A DNA stretch of 64,000 bases from Asterochloris sp. CNOR1 (taxonomy: Eukaryota > Chlorophyta > Trebouxiophyceae > Trebouxiales > Trebouxiaceae). The position numbers were made by a program, and so were the translations under genes. Of the stretch, positions 46,601 through 57,330 are shown piece after piece. Every line of letters begins with the position of its first letter. The first letter of the stretch is position 1. The DNA is taken from NCBI GenBank assembly GCA_963969365.1, contig OZ017756.1, positions 434,001 to 498,000 on the forward strand, given 5' to 3'. Below the pieces are notes generated by a model. It was not told where the DNA came from and made no database searches. It saw only the letters and a program-made list of their open reading frames with translations.

Positions 46601-47070
46601 GAATTAGTGGGATGCTCCTTGCTTTATACCTGGACAACATGCACTGTGAGACTGGCTTGGCTGGTCAGCACTGTGGACCTGCCTTGTCGCATGCAGGTGG
46701 CACAGCTGCGGGTGGGTTGGCTCAGCCCCAGCACAGAAGGGCGGGCTTCAAGTCTTTGGCGGAGTCGACGGTACATGGTGCAATGATTACTGGCAGCACT
46801 GCAGAGTCTCTGCCAGCGCACTTGGAGCACACCAGTCTGGCCATGCGTCAACGCAAACTGGCAGATGCAGCTGTGCAGACGCAGCCCTCTGTGCCAGAGA
46901 GCCTCAGCTCTGCATCCATGCTCAATCAGCTCCTAGGCGATGTTAGGCCTTGGGGCAACCGGACTGTGCCCCCCAATGGCAAGCTGGCAGAGAGCTTCCT
47001 CAGGTCTGGACTTGGGTCCGTCCAACCTCAGGGCGCCAAGCCTGGCCTGAGTGTAATGTCCTCAGCATGA
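40666..47070 (+). CDS. CFAP157: CFAP157-like cilia/flagella-associated coiled-coil protein
   Basis: Ten exons in phase: 40666-40787, 41614-41812, 42077-42157, 42622-42731, 43063-43243, 44221-44358, 44559-44728, 45891-46021, 46332-46430, 46697-47070, giving about 534 residues; human CFAP157 has about 520. It starts MPPKKEAPAKAPAEETG, and nearly all of residues 25-400 is coiled coil. The segment DLERQHVQDKDHWKKETAAR, KLTENQLETLTKRTILENEQ, KLVDRNKEVLEENAGLRRKY and RNMVYQKTIKTL follows human CFAP157 (DKDRLKKEM, NQMAETTKRAIREN, KVILMLT) block by block. Later exons give RRQQDERDRFHSDVARFLEN, VRQQEILQHLLEQ and a C-terminal NQLLGDVRPWGNRTVPPNG. CFAP157 is a basal-body/axoneme protein in animals. Two introns contain arrays of decayed exon-edge copies. 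It is convergent with the next gene. Confidence 0.88.
40990..41560 (+). repeat. Donor-side and acceptor-side exon copies inside CFAP157 intron 1
   Basis: Exon 1 ends GGAGCTCGTCATCACCTACC then TCAAAAGCAGGCTGGGCAG and GTGCGG. Near 40997-41045 the intron has GGAGCTGATTGTCACCCTCC then TCAAGGGGCACCTGGTCAG and GTGCGC. Exon 2 starts GTACCAGGAGCGCGGGGAGC after GTGCAG; near 41490-41552 the intron has GAACCAAGAGTGTGCCGAGC then TGCTGCTGGTTGGCCAACAT after CTTGCAG. Both exon edges have been copied into the same intron. Confidence 0.9.
44688..45260 (+). repeat. Tandem array of decayed exon-7 ends in CFAP157 intron 7
   Basis: Exon 7 ends CAGCAGCTGCAGGGGGCGCT then GGCGGAGAGCAG and the donor GTGGGC (44728). 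Copies follow near 44837 (AAGCAGCTGCAGGGGCTGCT), 44960 (GAGCAGCTGCAGAGGACGCT) and 45106 (AAGCAGCTGCAGGGGGCGCA), with a weaker one near 45221. Spacing is about 115-145 bp. Flanking intron text (GGGCTGCAGAGTTGCATGCA) is duplicated too. Long open frames across here (for example 44534-45553) arise from the repeats. Confidence 0.85.
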
Positions 47071-47262
47071 TCATAGCAGCAACAGCAGCTCAACAAGAGC
47101 GTCGAACTTGCAGAAATCTGACAGAGGAACAGAAGCTTTGCATTGACAAAACACGGCTATATAGCTGAGGGCGTCTGCAAGTATGAAGTTCAGACCGCTG
47201 TCTGCAGCAAGCAACATTAGGCAGCTACATTGATGTTTGATCCTGTGATGTTCTTCTATGTT

Positions 47263-47267
47263 TTACA
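47263..47267 (-). terminator. Candidate TGTAA poly(A) signal for the aminotransferase fusion gene
   Basis: TGTAA, the usual green-algal polyadenylation signal, lies on the minus strand 31 bp after the stop codon at 47298. The close spacing to the convergent CFAP157 stop (47070) leaves little room for either 3' UTR. Confidence 0.5.
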
Positions 47268-47297
47268 ACAAGAATCGATTGCTGTGCTCAGTAGAGA

Positions 47298-50200
47298 TTA
47301 AGTGATGAGGGTCCGCCCTTGGGCCACCTCCTCATCCATCAATGTAGCATACAGTTCCTGCAACCTCTGTGTGATGGACCCACGGCGCCCGTCGCCAATG
47401 ATCCTGCCATCAACTTCCACGACAGGCGTTTGACCGCCAAAGGTGCCCGTTGCGAATGCCTCATCCGCGCCGTACACCTGCATGTGCGACGCAGGTCTGA
47501 GGTGGCAGCAGCAGCTCTGCACACTTGCAGTAGCAGGTAGTAGATGTCAAGACGCAGGCTGCAGAGCTGCACTGCAGCTCCCAGAAGACAGCTGGTTGCA
47601 TCAAGGATGAGGGTGGGCGTCAAGACTCTGTATTGTTGGGTGATCTTAGGGGCGCCCCACAGAAGGGATGTCTGCATTGGCAGCAAATGGTTGCAGACCC
47701 CGCAAGAAATTGCTGGCTAGCTCCCTGGAGCGGATGCTGATGGCTGCCTGCAGTCACCACTCGCACGCCATGGCATCCTATCAGGTCTCCTGTCCCCCCG
47801 CTTGCAGTAGTGCCTCACCTTAGTGATCAAGGAGTCCAGCTGCTGCCTCACCTGAGTGAGGAAAATGTCAAACCAAAGGCTGTTGGTCCAGTGCTACTGG
47901 ACGCAGCCCCTCAGTCCCCAGGGAGGGACGATGCCTCACCTGAGGAAGGTGGAACTGCAGCTCCCTGATGCTTGGCATGGCCCAGCGCAGTGGTTGTTTG
48001 TGCTGCGTCCCCACTCACACCTCAGAGGGACTCCATGCAGTGGGCTTGCTTTTCACGCCAGGCACTTGCATGAGCGCGTCCCCCTCCCCCCTCGATGTGA
48101 GACATGGTTTCGCACCTGAGTGAGGGAAAAGTCTAGCTCTTTGATGGGGATGTTGTTGGCACGGCACAGCTCGATGCAGTGGGCCCGTGTGATGCCAGGC
48201 ATCTGGTATCTGGTGGTCGCTGTCCAGACCTCCCCGTCGCGCACGATGAAGAAATTGACGCTGTTGCATGTGGCCACAAACCCATGGGGGTCCAGCATAA
48301 GCCCTTCGTCTGCGCCAGCTCTATTTGCCTACAGGCAGGAGCTGATGGTCAGATGCCTGCAGCAGGCTTGTTGTTGCTGCAGCATGTGAATGCAGAGAGT
48401 GTGGGCAGCCACAGCGGAGCACTGTCCAGCACTGCACATCCAGGGCAACTTTACAATGGCTGACACCCTGTCGAGGCTGCCAGGAGGGTGCAGCCATGCA
48501 GAGAGGTTGCCTGTAAGCTGCAGCGCGCCTCAGGGAAGGAGCACAGCGAGGACAGGTCGCATGGTGCGAGGTGCATGCGGGTGTGTCCCACTGAGTGGCC
48601 AGTGATGCAAGTCAGCTTTTCCTGGCAGACAAATGACACAGGACGCATGCCAGGCGGCTCAACTCATGTATACAAAGATCTAAAGCGAGCAGTGCTGGAC
48701 AGATCGGTAAGCAATGGCATGCTGCTGGGCGGAGAGATGTCTGCACCCACCTGGATGCAGGCTGTGATGCAGTTCAGTTTGCTATGGCTGTTCAGGTTGG
48801 GGTCCTGCACATCCGGCGCCCCACGCCGCACATGCACAGTGAAGAGGCGGATGCCCTGCTCCTTGGGCTTTGCAGCAGCACGCTTGTGCTCTGGGATGAC
48901 CACAATGGTGGGCAGGCCCACTGTGATGTTAGGGTTCTGGTAGGGCGTGGGCTTCCTGCAGGAGCAGCGTTCCTGTGGTCAGCAGGGCTCCTTGACTGCT
49001 GTAAATGAGGTCATCACAGAGTGGGAGGGCTGCAGAGGGGCATGCAGACAGCAGCAGCCGTTCCTGGTCAGCAAGCCACGTGTGATGCTGGGTAGGAGCT
49101 GTCTTTGTGCCCAGAAGGGCCCGCACACATGCCAAGCCTCCGTCAGGTGGCAGCTGTGGGTGGGGTCACAATTTCACAAAGCGTGCCCCCGAGGTGTGAC
49201 ATAAGGGATGTTTGTCAGCAACACCCATGAGACATAGACCATTGCAGCAGTGGCAGGCATCTGCCCTCCCAGAAAAGAGGGCCTTTGCAGGAAAGCTGTG
49301 CAGGAGAGTACAACAGGCTCAGTTGCACTGACAGGGGGCCACACATAATGCAGGAACAGGTGAGAAGCGCTTGTATATGGTTTTTGAGTTCACACCCCCG
49401 AAGAACGGGATTGTGCACAGCAGGGCATATAGCTTTACTGGGCAGAGCTGAGATGGAATGATCTTGCAGGTCTCCGGCAATGGGTGGCCACAGCCAGGAT
49501 GTGGCAAAAGACACCACACAAAGGCCAGGAGTAGCAGATGCATCGAGCTTGACGTGCATACACAGAGCTACACACAAGCCACAGCTGACCATCTAGCTTG
49601 CCAGGATGCTGGTTGGCTCTTGCATGCAGGTCCAGGCCGTGCAGCAGGGCTTCACTGGCAGGCTGCGCATGTCCATGGCGCTGCATGAGATGCCACCACA
49701 GCTATTCAATGGCCACTTTGGTGGCCCTCATCAGTACATGTGACACGCGCCGGGGGGCACTCACAAGCCGCGGGTGACCATCAAGCGAATGTGGATGCCG
49801 CTTGCCTCTTGCATGCCATTGGCGTCCACAGTCCGGTAGATCAGGTCCTGCAGCTCACTCTTGGTCAACCCTGCAGCAGCAGGAAGGGGAGGTGGCACCA
49901 GCAACCTGCATCTGCAGAAGCTGCATGGGATTTACTCATGCTGGACCCATACCTCAACCAGCAAACAATTTAGGCACAAGTCAGGTGTTTGGAGCTGCAT
50001 GGCTGCTGGCGATCGTCATATGCATATCGTCTGTTGGGTCCAGTGGGCATCAAGAAGGCCCCAGTAAGCCTCAAATACAACCCTGCCTACGCCAGCAGCA
50101 TCTGCAGGAGCGCAGGCAGCGTCCAGGCTGACCCTTAGCCGCAGCAATGGGCATGGCACAAACATGATGCAGTGCCCATTACAACCACCTGGGATGCAGT

Positions 50201-53200
50201 CACTGGTCAGGCGCAAGCAGTACTGACAGCTCACCCAGGTCCATGTCGATGGCCTTGGCGCCCTCAAATAGCCGCTTGAGGTGGCGCCGACCGAAGGCAA
50301 GTACGCCCCTGTGCAAGCGAATTCCCTCCCACACCCCGTCCTGCAGCATTTAGGGGCGCTGCCAGGTTAAGCTGCAGGCAACTACTGGGTCAAGTGCCAC
50401 CACTGCAGTGTGCTGATGCAGCGACACAGATGTGCATGTGCAGGAGGGAGGTGTCTGCATGTCTGCAGCGGAACAACAACGCTGTGCTCAGCAATGCTCC
50501 TTGCATAAAGTAAGGAGCCAGACAGTACTCAAAAATCAGCTGGGCAGGCAGCAGGCTCACCCCAAGCATGAAGCCGGAGTCAAAGACTGAGACCTTGGCA
50601 TGTGGCCGCCACACCAGGTCAAAGGCCCCTGCACAGACAGCTGGTCCAGCTCAGCCAAGCACGATACTCAGGGCCCAGTTCACCAGGGTACAGCCAACAT
50701 GGCCAGCAGGGCTAGCTCAGCGACTGCTTTGCCTGCTGCTGTGCAGCACAAAACAAGCCAGGAACATGCACAGCAATGGGACAAGGTAATGCATTCAATG
50801 CTTGCATGTGCACAAAGTAAATGTGCAGCCCGGTAGATCCTGTATGCTGGCATTCAAATTAGTCAGGGGCACGGCATGCCACAGTACTGCTGATGCGCAG
50901 ATGTACTTAGGCATTGCAAGCATGCCAGACAGACTCTTGGCAATCGGGCCAGACCTGTGACGCCATCCCTCAAGCCGATCATGATGTCCTGGTTGCGGGG
51001 GTCGTCTTCAAAGACATGGGTCCCCCGCCTTTCTTTCTGTTTGGACACGGCTGTACGGCCCGCTTCTTGGCTGGAAGCGTTTTGCTGCGTCCCTGCAAGC
51101 AGGCACCTAGAAGTCTGGGTCCTGCATACACTGTGCAGGGCTTCTCCAGGCCTTGGAGGCTGCTGCTACTGCTGCCCGCCAAGCAGCAGCTTGGAATTGT
51201 GGGACCTGGCGCACCTGCAGGAGCCCTAGCAGGTGGGTCGCCAGCAGCAAGCGAGTTGCAAAGGCTGCTGCTGCCTACCTCAGGCAGCAGCTGGGACCAA
51301 AGGAAGGGTTCAGGTGAGCGGGTGCAGGCCAATGCCATGCTGCAGGGGCAGTTGAGTCTGCTCAGCGCAGCTGGTCACCCATCTGGTCTTGTCATGTGTC
51401 TTGGTCTCAACATCTCCTCGCGCTGGCAGGTAAGCTTGCCAGTCACAGGCTGCACATCAGCAGCGTTGCCCTTTTGGGCAGTCAGCAGCCTGACAGTGGC
51501 GTGCCAACCATTCTCACCTTGCTGCAGGCCGCCAGCCTCTGCGACTCTAGACTCTTGCAGCTGCGATGCTGACAGCGGACGGAGAGCGCGGCTGCGCAGT
51601 AGCTCGTACAGGGGACGGCACTCCTCCAACAGGGGCTTCAAGGCGTCTGGCAGTGGGCGGAGGGGACGCTCCTTTGACCGTGACCCAAAGCCTGCAGCAG
51701 GCAGCAGGAAGGAGTCCGCTGCACGGCACAGGGGTGTTAGACGTGCACCTCCTTACTGAATGTACATGATAAGTGCAGCAGGGCAGCGGCCACCTGCCTG
51801 TTGGGACTTGAGTAAATTTGTACCACCACGAAGCCCAGCAAGTGTCCTCTTAGCCCGCACAACCTTGACTTGATGAGAAACCCAACCTCCCCAAAGACAT
51901 GGTGCCCAGCCAGCAAGGTGTTTGCAGCAGGGCAGCCGCACCAGCTTTTCGGACTGTAGCGTGAGAGGCAGGCAGGGGCCAGTCCCTGCGGAGACGACCC
52001 ACCAAGAAGAAGAACTTCAGGTTGTCACATCACAGCAGCACCTGCCTGTGGCATTGTGAGTTGATGCGTACCACCACGGAGCCCAGCAGCCGTCCTCAGG
52101 CCTGGCCCCAGTTGGCCACGACAGCATTGCGCGGTCCCAGGGGATGCCCAGCGCGGCGCACAGCGCTCGCAGGGTCCCCTCAGGCTGGGACACCAAGTCC
52201 TCTGACAGCACCACAGGTGGGGGCTTCCTGCAGCAGCAGCGCGGCGGGCCCATCAGTGAAAGGCTTCCTGCAGCAGCAGCGCGGCGGGCCCATCAGTGTC
52301 AGCAAAGCTTTGGGCAAAGAGCTGTGATATTGGCCACTGAGCTGGCTGGGTCCTCGGAGACGCTTACCGCAAGCAGGGTAGTCTCAGGCTGAGCAAACCC
52401 TGGGGGGCATTCTGTGTTATAAAGGGTCTGTTTCTGTCTGCAGGCAACAGCTGTCTGCAAGCACAAAGAGCAGCTGCACACGTTCCAGCTTGGCAGAGAC
52501 CCCCACTGCAGTGCTGCAAAGTGGGACTACAATGCACAGGCAAAGCTTCAGCCAGTAGGAGCATGGCCCTCCTGCGGCAGCCAAGGCCAGCAGGGTCTCT
52601 CAGGCCTGGCACAGTGTGCAGGCGGCTCATTCCCAAGCAGCATTACTTGCTGTAAATCACTCATGAAATGTGTCAGTTCTGGGCCAAACCCTGAAGACCA
52701 TAGCATGTGACCACCAACTCACCCTGCTGCTCGCAGCTCGCTGTAGATCTCGCACAGCATCGGGAAGCAGGTTTCGTGCAGCGTGGGCTCCAGCACCTCA
52801 GCAAAGCTCTGGATCACGCCCTGGGGGCTGCGCAGGAGCAGCATGTGGTGCCCCTGCTGCAGGAGCTCCCTGCCCAGCCCCACGCGGTGCTTGGCCATCT
52901 GCTTGACATAGCGCACCTGCAGGTGCGGCGAGTGGACATGGGATTCTGCCTGACGGCAGCGGCTCTGCGCCAATTGGCGCTTGGCCATCTCTGTGTGCGC
53001 CAGCACTTCTTCTTGGGACATGCAGAAGGCAGCCCCTCTGGCTGCAGAGGCCTATCCCTGCATAGGCCGCTCTGCAGAGATCTTATGCAGGAAAAAAACC
53101 CTGCAGGACACTGACAGAGCATAGGCCTGCCTGCAAGGGTCAGTTACTGTAGGGAACGGGCCCCTCCTTCAGGGAACAATCTGCGGGGAGCAGGCAGAGC

Positions 53201-53980
53201 ACAGGCCAACCTGCAGGAGACAAGCTGACGGGGTTTGATCCTGCAGGGCACAGGCAAGGCACAGCCCTCCCTGCAGGAGACAGCCCTTGCATGCAAAGAC
53301 TCCTCACCTTCTTCTGCTGCGCGCCAAAGATGGTGTCCCTGACGACCTTGCGCCCATCATGCTCTTGCTCTGCAAGCACCTGAGGGGAGGTGGCTTCAGG
53401 TGCTGCAGAAGGCTGTCCTGCACAGGCTGCAAGCAGGCTGATGGAAGTCGTCCTGAGCAGCGGCATGGCTGATGTTGCTGGGTTAACCAAACACTGGCAT
53501 GCCACCATACCACTGAGCTGGCACCAGTTTTGCAAAGTGAGCATGCACACAGGGCAATGTGCAATTTTCACAGTGAACAGTGCGCAACATTACACTGCAA
53601 GCTGCACAGCAGCCCCAGCCATCTGGGCAGACATGGAAAGGGCAGCCGCTGATGGCTGAAAGCGCCAATGTGTGCTGCACGCCACAGCCATGCTGCAATG
53701 TATTTATCCCTGCAAGCTGCTGGAGCCGCCAGACATAGCCACCAAAGAGGGGGCAAGCCGAGCTTGCTGGCCGCGTCAGCAGGTTACCCACCTGGTCCCT
53801 GTAGGGTCGTGAGGCTCCAGTGAGCTGCAGGTAGTGAGCATAGAGAGGCTCATCGACCACCTCACAGTCCGGGCGTTGCGCAAAGGCGTACATGAGGCTG
53901 GTGGAGACGCATCGAGGGCCGCTCCAGCTCTGGATGCAGATGGTGTCCTGCTCATTGGGGCTGCTTGCACACACAGCCAT
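47298..53980 (-). CDS. Sulfotransferase-like / class IV aminotransferase fusion (plant BCAT-like)
   Basis: Twelve exons in phase: 53980-53792, 53379-53308, 52916-52723, 52227-52046, 51691-51518, 51092-50955, 50628-50561, 50340-50235, 49870-49765, 48955-48751, 48328-48116, 47477-47298, giving about 608 residues. The N-terminal half starts with a PAPS-loop-like SWSGPRCVSTSLMYAFAQ, then EVVDEPLYAHYLQLTGASRP, GHHMLLLRSPQGVIQSF and EDGCWAPWWYASTHNATG. The C-terminal half is a PLP fold-IV aminotransferase: KVSVFDSGFMLGDGVWEGIR, GIHIRLMVTRG, LNSHSKLNCITACIQ with the likely Schiff-base Lys, MLDPHGFVATCNSVNFFIVR, EAFATGTFGGQTPVVEVDGR. Arabidopsis At5g27410 ('branched-chain aminotransferase-like protein') has, from memory, the same two-domain order. 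The natural substrate is unknown. The exon 4 to 5 join needs a GC donor. The ATG at 53980 is the first possible one; a leader exon may exist upstream. Confidence 0.88.
52222..52298 (-). repeat. 40-bp tandem duplication of a splice acceptor
   Basis: GGCTTCCTGCAGCAGCAGCG followed by CGGCGGGCCCATCAGTG occurs at 52222-52258 and again, identical, at 52262-52298. On the minus strand each copy contains the acceptor GCTGCTGCTGCAG and the first bases of exon 4. Only the proximal copy (52227) keeps the reading frame, because the period of 40 is not a multiple of three. Confidence 0.95.
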
Positions 53981-54760
53981 AGTGGTGCCCCTGCCCCTTT
54001 GTATGCGGGCCTGCAGGGCAGAGGGCACACTGCTGTGGGTCTCTTGATGCCTGCTTGGGCTTCATCGGGCGGCAGTGTAGACATGCATTGGTCATTACAT
54101 GGCATGCCAGAGCTTCACATAGCATAGCAGTGCCTCATAAGATGTACTGGCCATTTCAGGCAGTAAACCTCTGACTGATGATCTGATCAGACAGTGTTGG
54201 CAATCAGGGCTCACCTTCAGGTTACATGACGATCCAATTCTGATGCTGCTGTAAATAGCTGATCTGGGACACCTCACAAGCTGTAGACGTGCTGGCGGGA
54301 GCTGAGCGGCCATGTAGCTCAGCAGGGGAAGAAAGGAAGTTGGATGACCTACACTGACAAGGCAAGGGCATGTCATGCCATGCCTCCCCAAATGGCTACC
54401 AGCTATGAGCGGATCTGAGCAAGCAGGTGCTTGAATGATTTGCAGGGGCTCCTCTGCTCTGTACCCCTGATTGGTGCTGTCCAAGAGGATGCAATGCTTC
54501 AGACTTATCCCTTGTTTGCCTACCCTACTTGCTGTCCTGCAGGTAGTCACTTGTCATCTCAGCCAGACCAGTGCCATGGCCGGGGACGGTTTGATGACGA
54601 GGCTGTGATGCGCACTAAGCCTTGTCAGGTGCGTGCCTTGCGTTGCTGCCTTGACATCTGCCAGTGCTGATGCATAGGCTCAAATACCTCATACCAAACC
54701 CCCTCATTGAGCTTCACAGCCCAGCCACCAGCTTGATGCCTTGTGAGTGCTCTTAGTGGC
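53981..54760. other. Upstream flank of the fusion gene, nothing recognised
   Basis: This contains the promoter of the minus-strand fusion gene. A GCAG-type acceptor at about 54010 could join a leader exon. No conserved protein segment on either strand. Confidence 0.35.
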
Positions 54761-54767
54761 CTTGGCT

Positions 54768-54962
54768 AGTTTCCTCACCCAGCTTGAGGCCAGCCAGTTT
54801 CTGGGCAATGGCAATACCAAGCTGACACCTTCTGCCCATCTCATCTGATGAGCAGTAACAATGTTACAGGTCAGCAACCTCAAGTGACAGGCTGGCATTC
54901 TGACTCAGCAGTTCCACTTATGGATCAGCAAGTGAATTCACTTCACAGGTGTGGCAGTAATC
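54768..54962 (+). repeat. Dispersed repeat copy A
   Basis: Shares ordered blocks with 58886-59083: CCCAGCTT-AG-CCAGCC, then GGGCAATGGCAATACCAAGC, then CTCATCT, then TACAGGTCAGCAACCTCA, then GGTGTGGCAGTAA. Identity is high in the blocks with indels between. No protein match, so this is an unclassified, probably non-autonomous element. Confidence 0.65.
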
Positions 54963-54985
54963 TTCTGAGCAAGCGGTGCTCCACA

Positions 54986-55150
54986 TTGCAGGAGGCCCCA
55001 GGTGTACATATCAAGGCTCTTGCAAGCACAAGCTGAGGTCTGCCACCTCGCAGCTCTCCATGTGTTGCCCATACCTGAGGGTGCATTGGCTGATGACAAT
55101 TGTGCTCAGTAGCTTGCTGGCATCGTCGGTGCATGTGATCATCGCGTCAA
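54986..55150 (+). repeat. Diverged repeat, copy 1 (copy 2 at 55548-55925)
   Basis: Blocks GCAGGAGGCCCCAG, CTCTTGCAAGCA, CTGCCACCTCGCAGC and TTGCTGGCAT-GCATGTG-TCATC occur in the same order at 55548-55925 (GCAGGAGACCCCAG and so on). The second copy carries about 140-200 bp of extra DNA in the middle (around 55605-55770). This is an old duplication with a later insertion or deletion. Confidence 0.6.
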
Positions 55151-55547
55151 TAGTGACTTGCTCACACCGCTGCTTTGTACTCAGCTGCACTGTTTGGCTG
55201 CATGGTTTACACTGCTCTGAACATGGCCAGTGGAGCATGGCCCTGCATGTGGATGGTCTCCTGTCAGCTGCAACACGAGGCTGGAATCTGAGGATTGAGG
55301 CAACATTGCCAGCCAACCCACATGACACAGAGGTCTGATAAACATGCATGCATGCATGCAGCAAGGCAGAAGACCAATGGTGGTTGCCGATGAGCAAGCT
55401 CACAGTGTGGCGAAGGCATCACTTCCGCCATGAGCTAGTCTGCTCAAAAGAGCGCTGATGTGTGTGGCTGTGGCCTCGTGCAGTGTGGAGCATCATCCTT
55501 GAAGACCAAGTCGAGGGCTTGCAAGCTCTCAACCTGGTCTGCAGCAT

Positions 55548-55925
55548 GGTGCTACACACCGCAGGAGACCCCAGCTGCAGGCATCAATGCTCTTGCAAGC
55601 AGGCCAGGTGTCGGCAGGAATACTAGTGCCATCCACCACACTCTGAGGTTGCTCACTGGCAAGAGCCTTCGGTCTTCCTCTTGCTGTATGCGTGAATGGA
55701 TGTGGTCAGTCCTCTCCCTACTGGGTAGTGCAGAGCACCTCGCCAAATCCAAGCCCTCAACTTGGTCTACAAGGTGAGGCCTGCCACCTCGCAGCCGCTC
55801 AATGCGCTGCTCATGTGCAGATTTGCATCCCTGAGCTGAGCTAAGTCTCTTGAGAATGCACAGGCTAATGACAGCTGCACTTAGTGGCTTGCTGGCATAA
55901 ATAGCGCATGTGGTCATCACCTCTT
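55548..55925 (+). repeat. Diverged repeat, copy 2
   Basis: Partner of 54986-55150, see there. It includes GCTCTTGCAAGCAGGCCAGG, CTGCCACCTCGCAGCCGCTC and TTGCTGGCATAAATAGCGCA blocks. No coding content is recognised. Confidence 0.6.
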
Positions 55926-56071
55926 GGGAGCAAGGCTCTCCACGACGCATGCAAGGTGCAGGTTGCCCTTTGCAACACCTCTCCAGTGCCTAAGAGTTAT
56001 ATGCTGTGAGGTTGCATGAGCTCTCAGTGCACAGCTTGCACTATGCCTTGGTGTCATCCAATGCGCTGTGC

Positions 56072-56157
56072 CCAGATGTCATGCGCCTTCCCCATCAAGG
56101 CTGTGCTGTGTCCACCAGATGTCATGCGCCTTCCCCATCATGGCTGAGCTGTATCCA
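56072..56157 (+). repeat. 43-bp tandem duplication
   Basis: CCAGATGTCATGCGCCTTCC followed by CCATCAAGGCTGTGCTGTGTC recurs directly as CCAGATGTCATGCGCCTTCC followed by CCATCATGGCTGAGCTGTATC. Three or four substitutions separate the copies. Confidence 0.9.
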
Positions 56158-56159
56158 CA

Positions 56160-56815
56160 TGCAGCTGCGGAGTTGTCGGCCATCCAGCCACTGTCCTTCA
56201 TTCCCTGCAGAGCACCATCGCCCTGGAGGGGACACTGGGCCAGAGGCTATCTGCCCGCAGGGTCGTGAAGGGTCTGCTAAGCGCTGGAGCCAGCCAGTCC
56301 ATCCCTTGGCTTGGCTGGCGAGCTGCTCTTCACGTTGCCTGCCAGACACCAAGCTGACGTCTGCAGAGAGAAGCCTCCTGTGGCGCGACTGGCGCTGTCA
56401 CTCCCCTCAGGTGAGGGCTCGGACGCCGTGCATGCATGGTGTAATGCCTGTGAAGCGGCTTAACCCTTCGGGGGCAGCATGTGAAGATGTCTTCTCTGGC
56501 TGGTTGATGGCATCTGGTATAAGGTGAGGTTCTGCTCAAAGAGGATTGAACCTGATAGCTTGCCTCCATGGGCATCACTGATGTGCAAACACTTGTCTAG
56601 GCCCAGCAGCCACAAGCCAAGCCACAGCCTGTTTTTGGCATGGACCTGGCGAGGCTATGCGGGTGAACATTTCGGCTGACGATCGATCTAGCGCAGGGGC
56701 ATAGCTCCTGCTTGATCTTTGCATTGCAGCAGGGTTGCTTGGCAGGCTTCACAGCTGGCATACAGTGCTGAGCCCTCACTGTGCAGCTGCAGTCTCTCTA
56801 CGAGCTAGGGCAGGG
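56160..56815. other. Possible exon near 56200-56410, otherwise unassigned
   Basis: After CCCTGCAG at 56211 the plus strand stays open to 56410 before a GTGAGG donor-like site, with LTSAERSLLWRDWR in one frame and LEGTLGQRLSARRVVKGLLS in another. I cannot decide which, if either, is real, and neither matches a family I know. Confidence 0.25.
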
Positions 56816-56841
56816 TGAGTTGCTCACAACACTGCCTTCAG

Positions 56842-57190
56842 TTACTGTGGGGGTTGCTCAGGCCTTACAGCGATGCTGTGCAGCATGCTTTGCAGGCTCT
56901 GAACTATCAGCCGGTGATTCAAGCTTATGAAAAAAGCTGCTATCACTGCCTTCAGGAAGTCATCAAATGCTGGGTCAAGCACCACTTCGGAGGTGGTGAC
57001 CATGTTGACCAGAGACGGCAGCGGCCGCAAATCTGTGAGGACAGCGACGGCAACCTCCGGGATGCTCTGCTCAGCCCAGTCCACCAAAGTAATCTCCACC
57101 TCTCTGCCAACCATCTGTAACCCCTGCCTGATGGTGTGGCGCCTGCCGAAACCCTTTGGGCCAAAGGGTACCTTTGGCCCAATGGGTGTG
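56842..57190 (-). CDS. Unrecognised ORF with an inverted copy beside it
   Basis: On the minus strand an open frame reads RRHTIRQGLQMVGREVEITL, VDWAEQSIPEVAVAVLTDLR and PSLVNMVTTSEVVLDPAFDD, then a hydrophobic KAVIAAFFISL, ending at 56842. The composition looks like real protein. The opposite strand just to the right (57190-57330) encodes a diverged version (RHTVRQGLRMAGREVEVF, EGAVAVVAGLRPV), so the segment has been duplicated in inverted orientation. No family recognised; it may be a gene fragment or a piece of a mobile element. Confidence 0.35.
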
Positions 57191-57330
57191 GATACGCGCC
57201 ACACGGTCAGGCAGGGGTTAAGGATGGCTGGGCGTGAGGTGGAGGTGTTCATTCTAGACTGAGCCGATGAGAGGATCCAAGAGGGCGCCGTTGCTGTCGT
57301 CGCAGGGCTGCGGCCAGTCTTGAGGGGCTG
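57015..57330. repeat. Long imperfect inverted repeat
   Basis: Innermost 25-bp arms at 57118-57142 (TAACCCCTGCCTGATGGTGT then GGCGC) and 57196-57220 differ at only two positions. Between them lies a further palindromic string (CCCTTTGGGCCAAAGGG). Weaker similarity extends each arm to about 140 bp, covering the duplicated coding segment described for the neighbouring ORF. Confidence 0.85.

Noticed and set aside
51092-51759. Long plus-strand open frame (50914-51759) opposite the aminotransferase fusion
   Set aside because: It is antisense to exons 5 and 6 of a confidently modelled gene and has no conserved features. GC-rich coding DNA often leaves the opposite strand open.
55343-55360. (CATG)n run as a functional site
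   Set aside because: Only about four units of a self-complementary tetramer; a common simple repeat.
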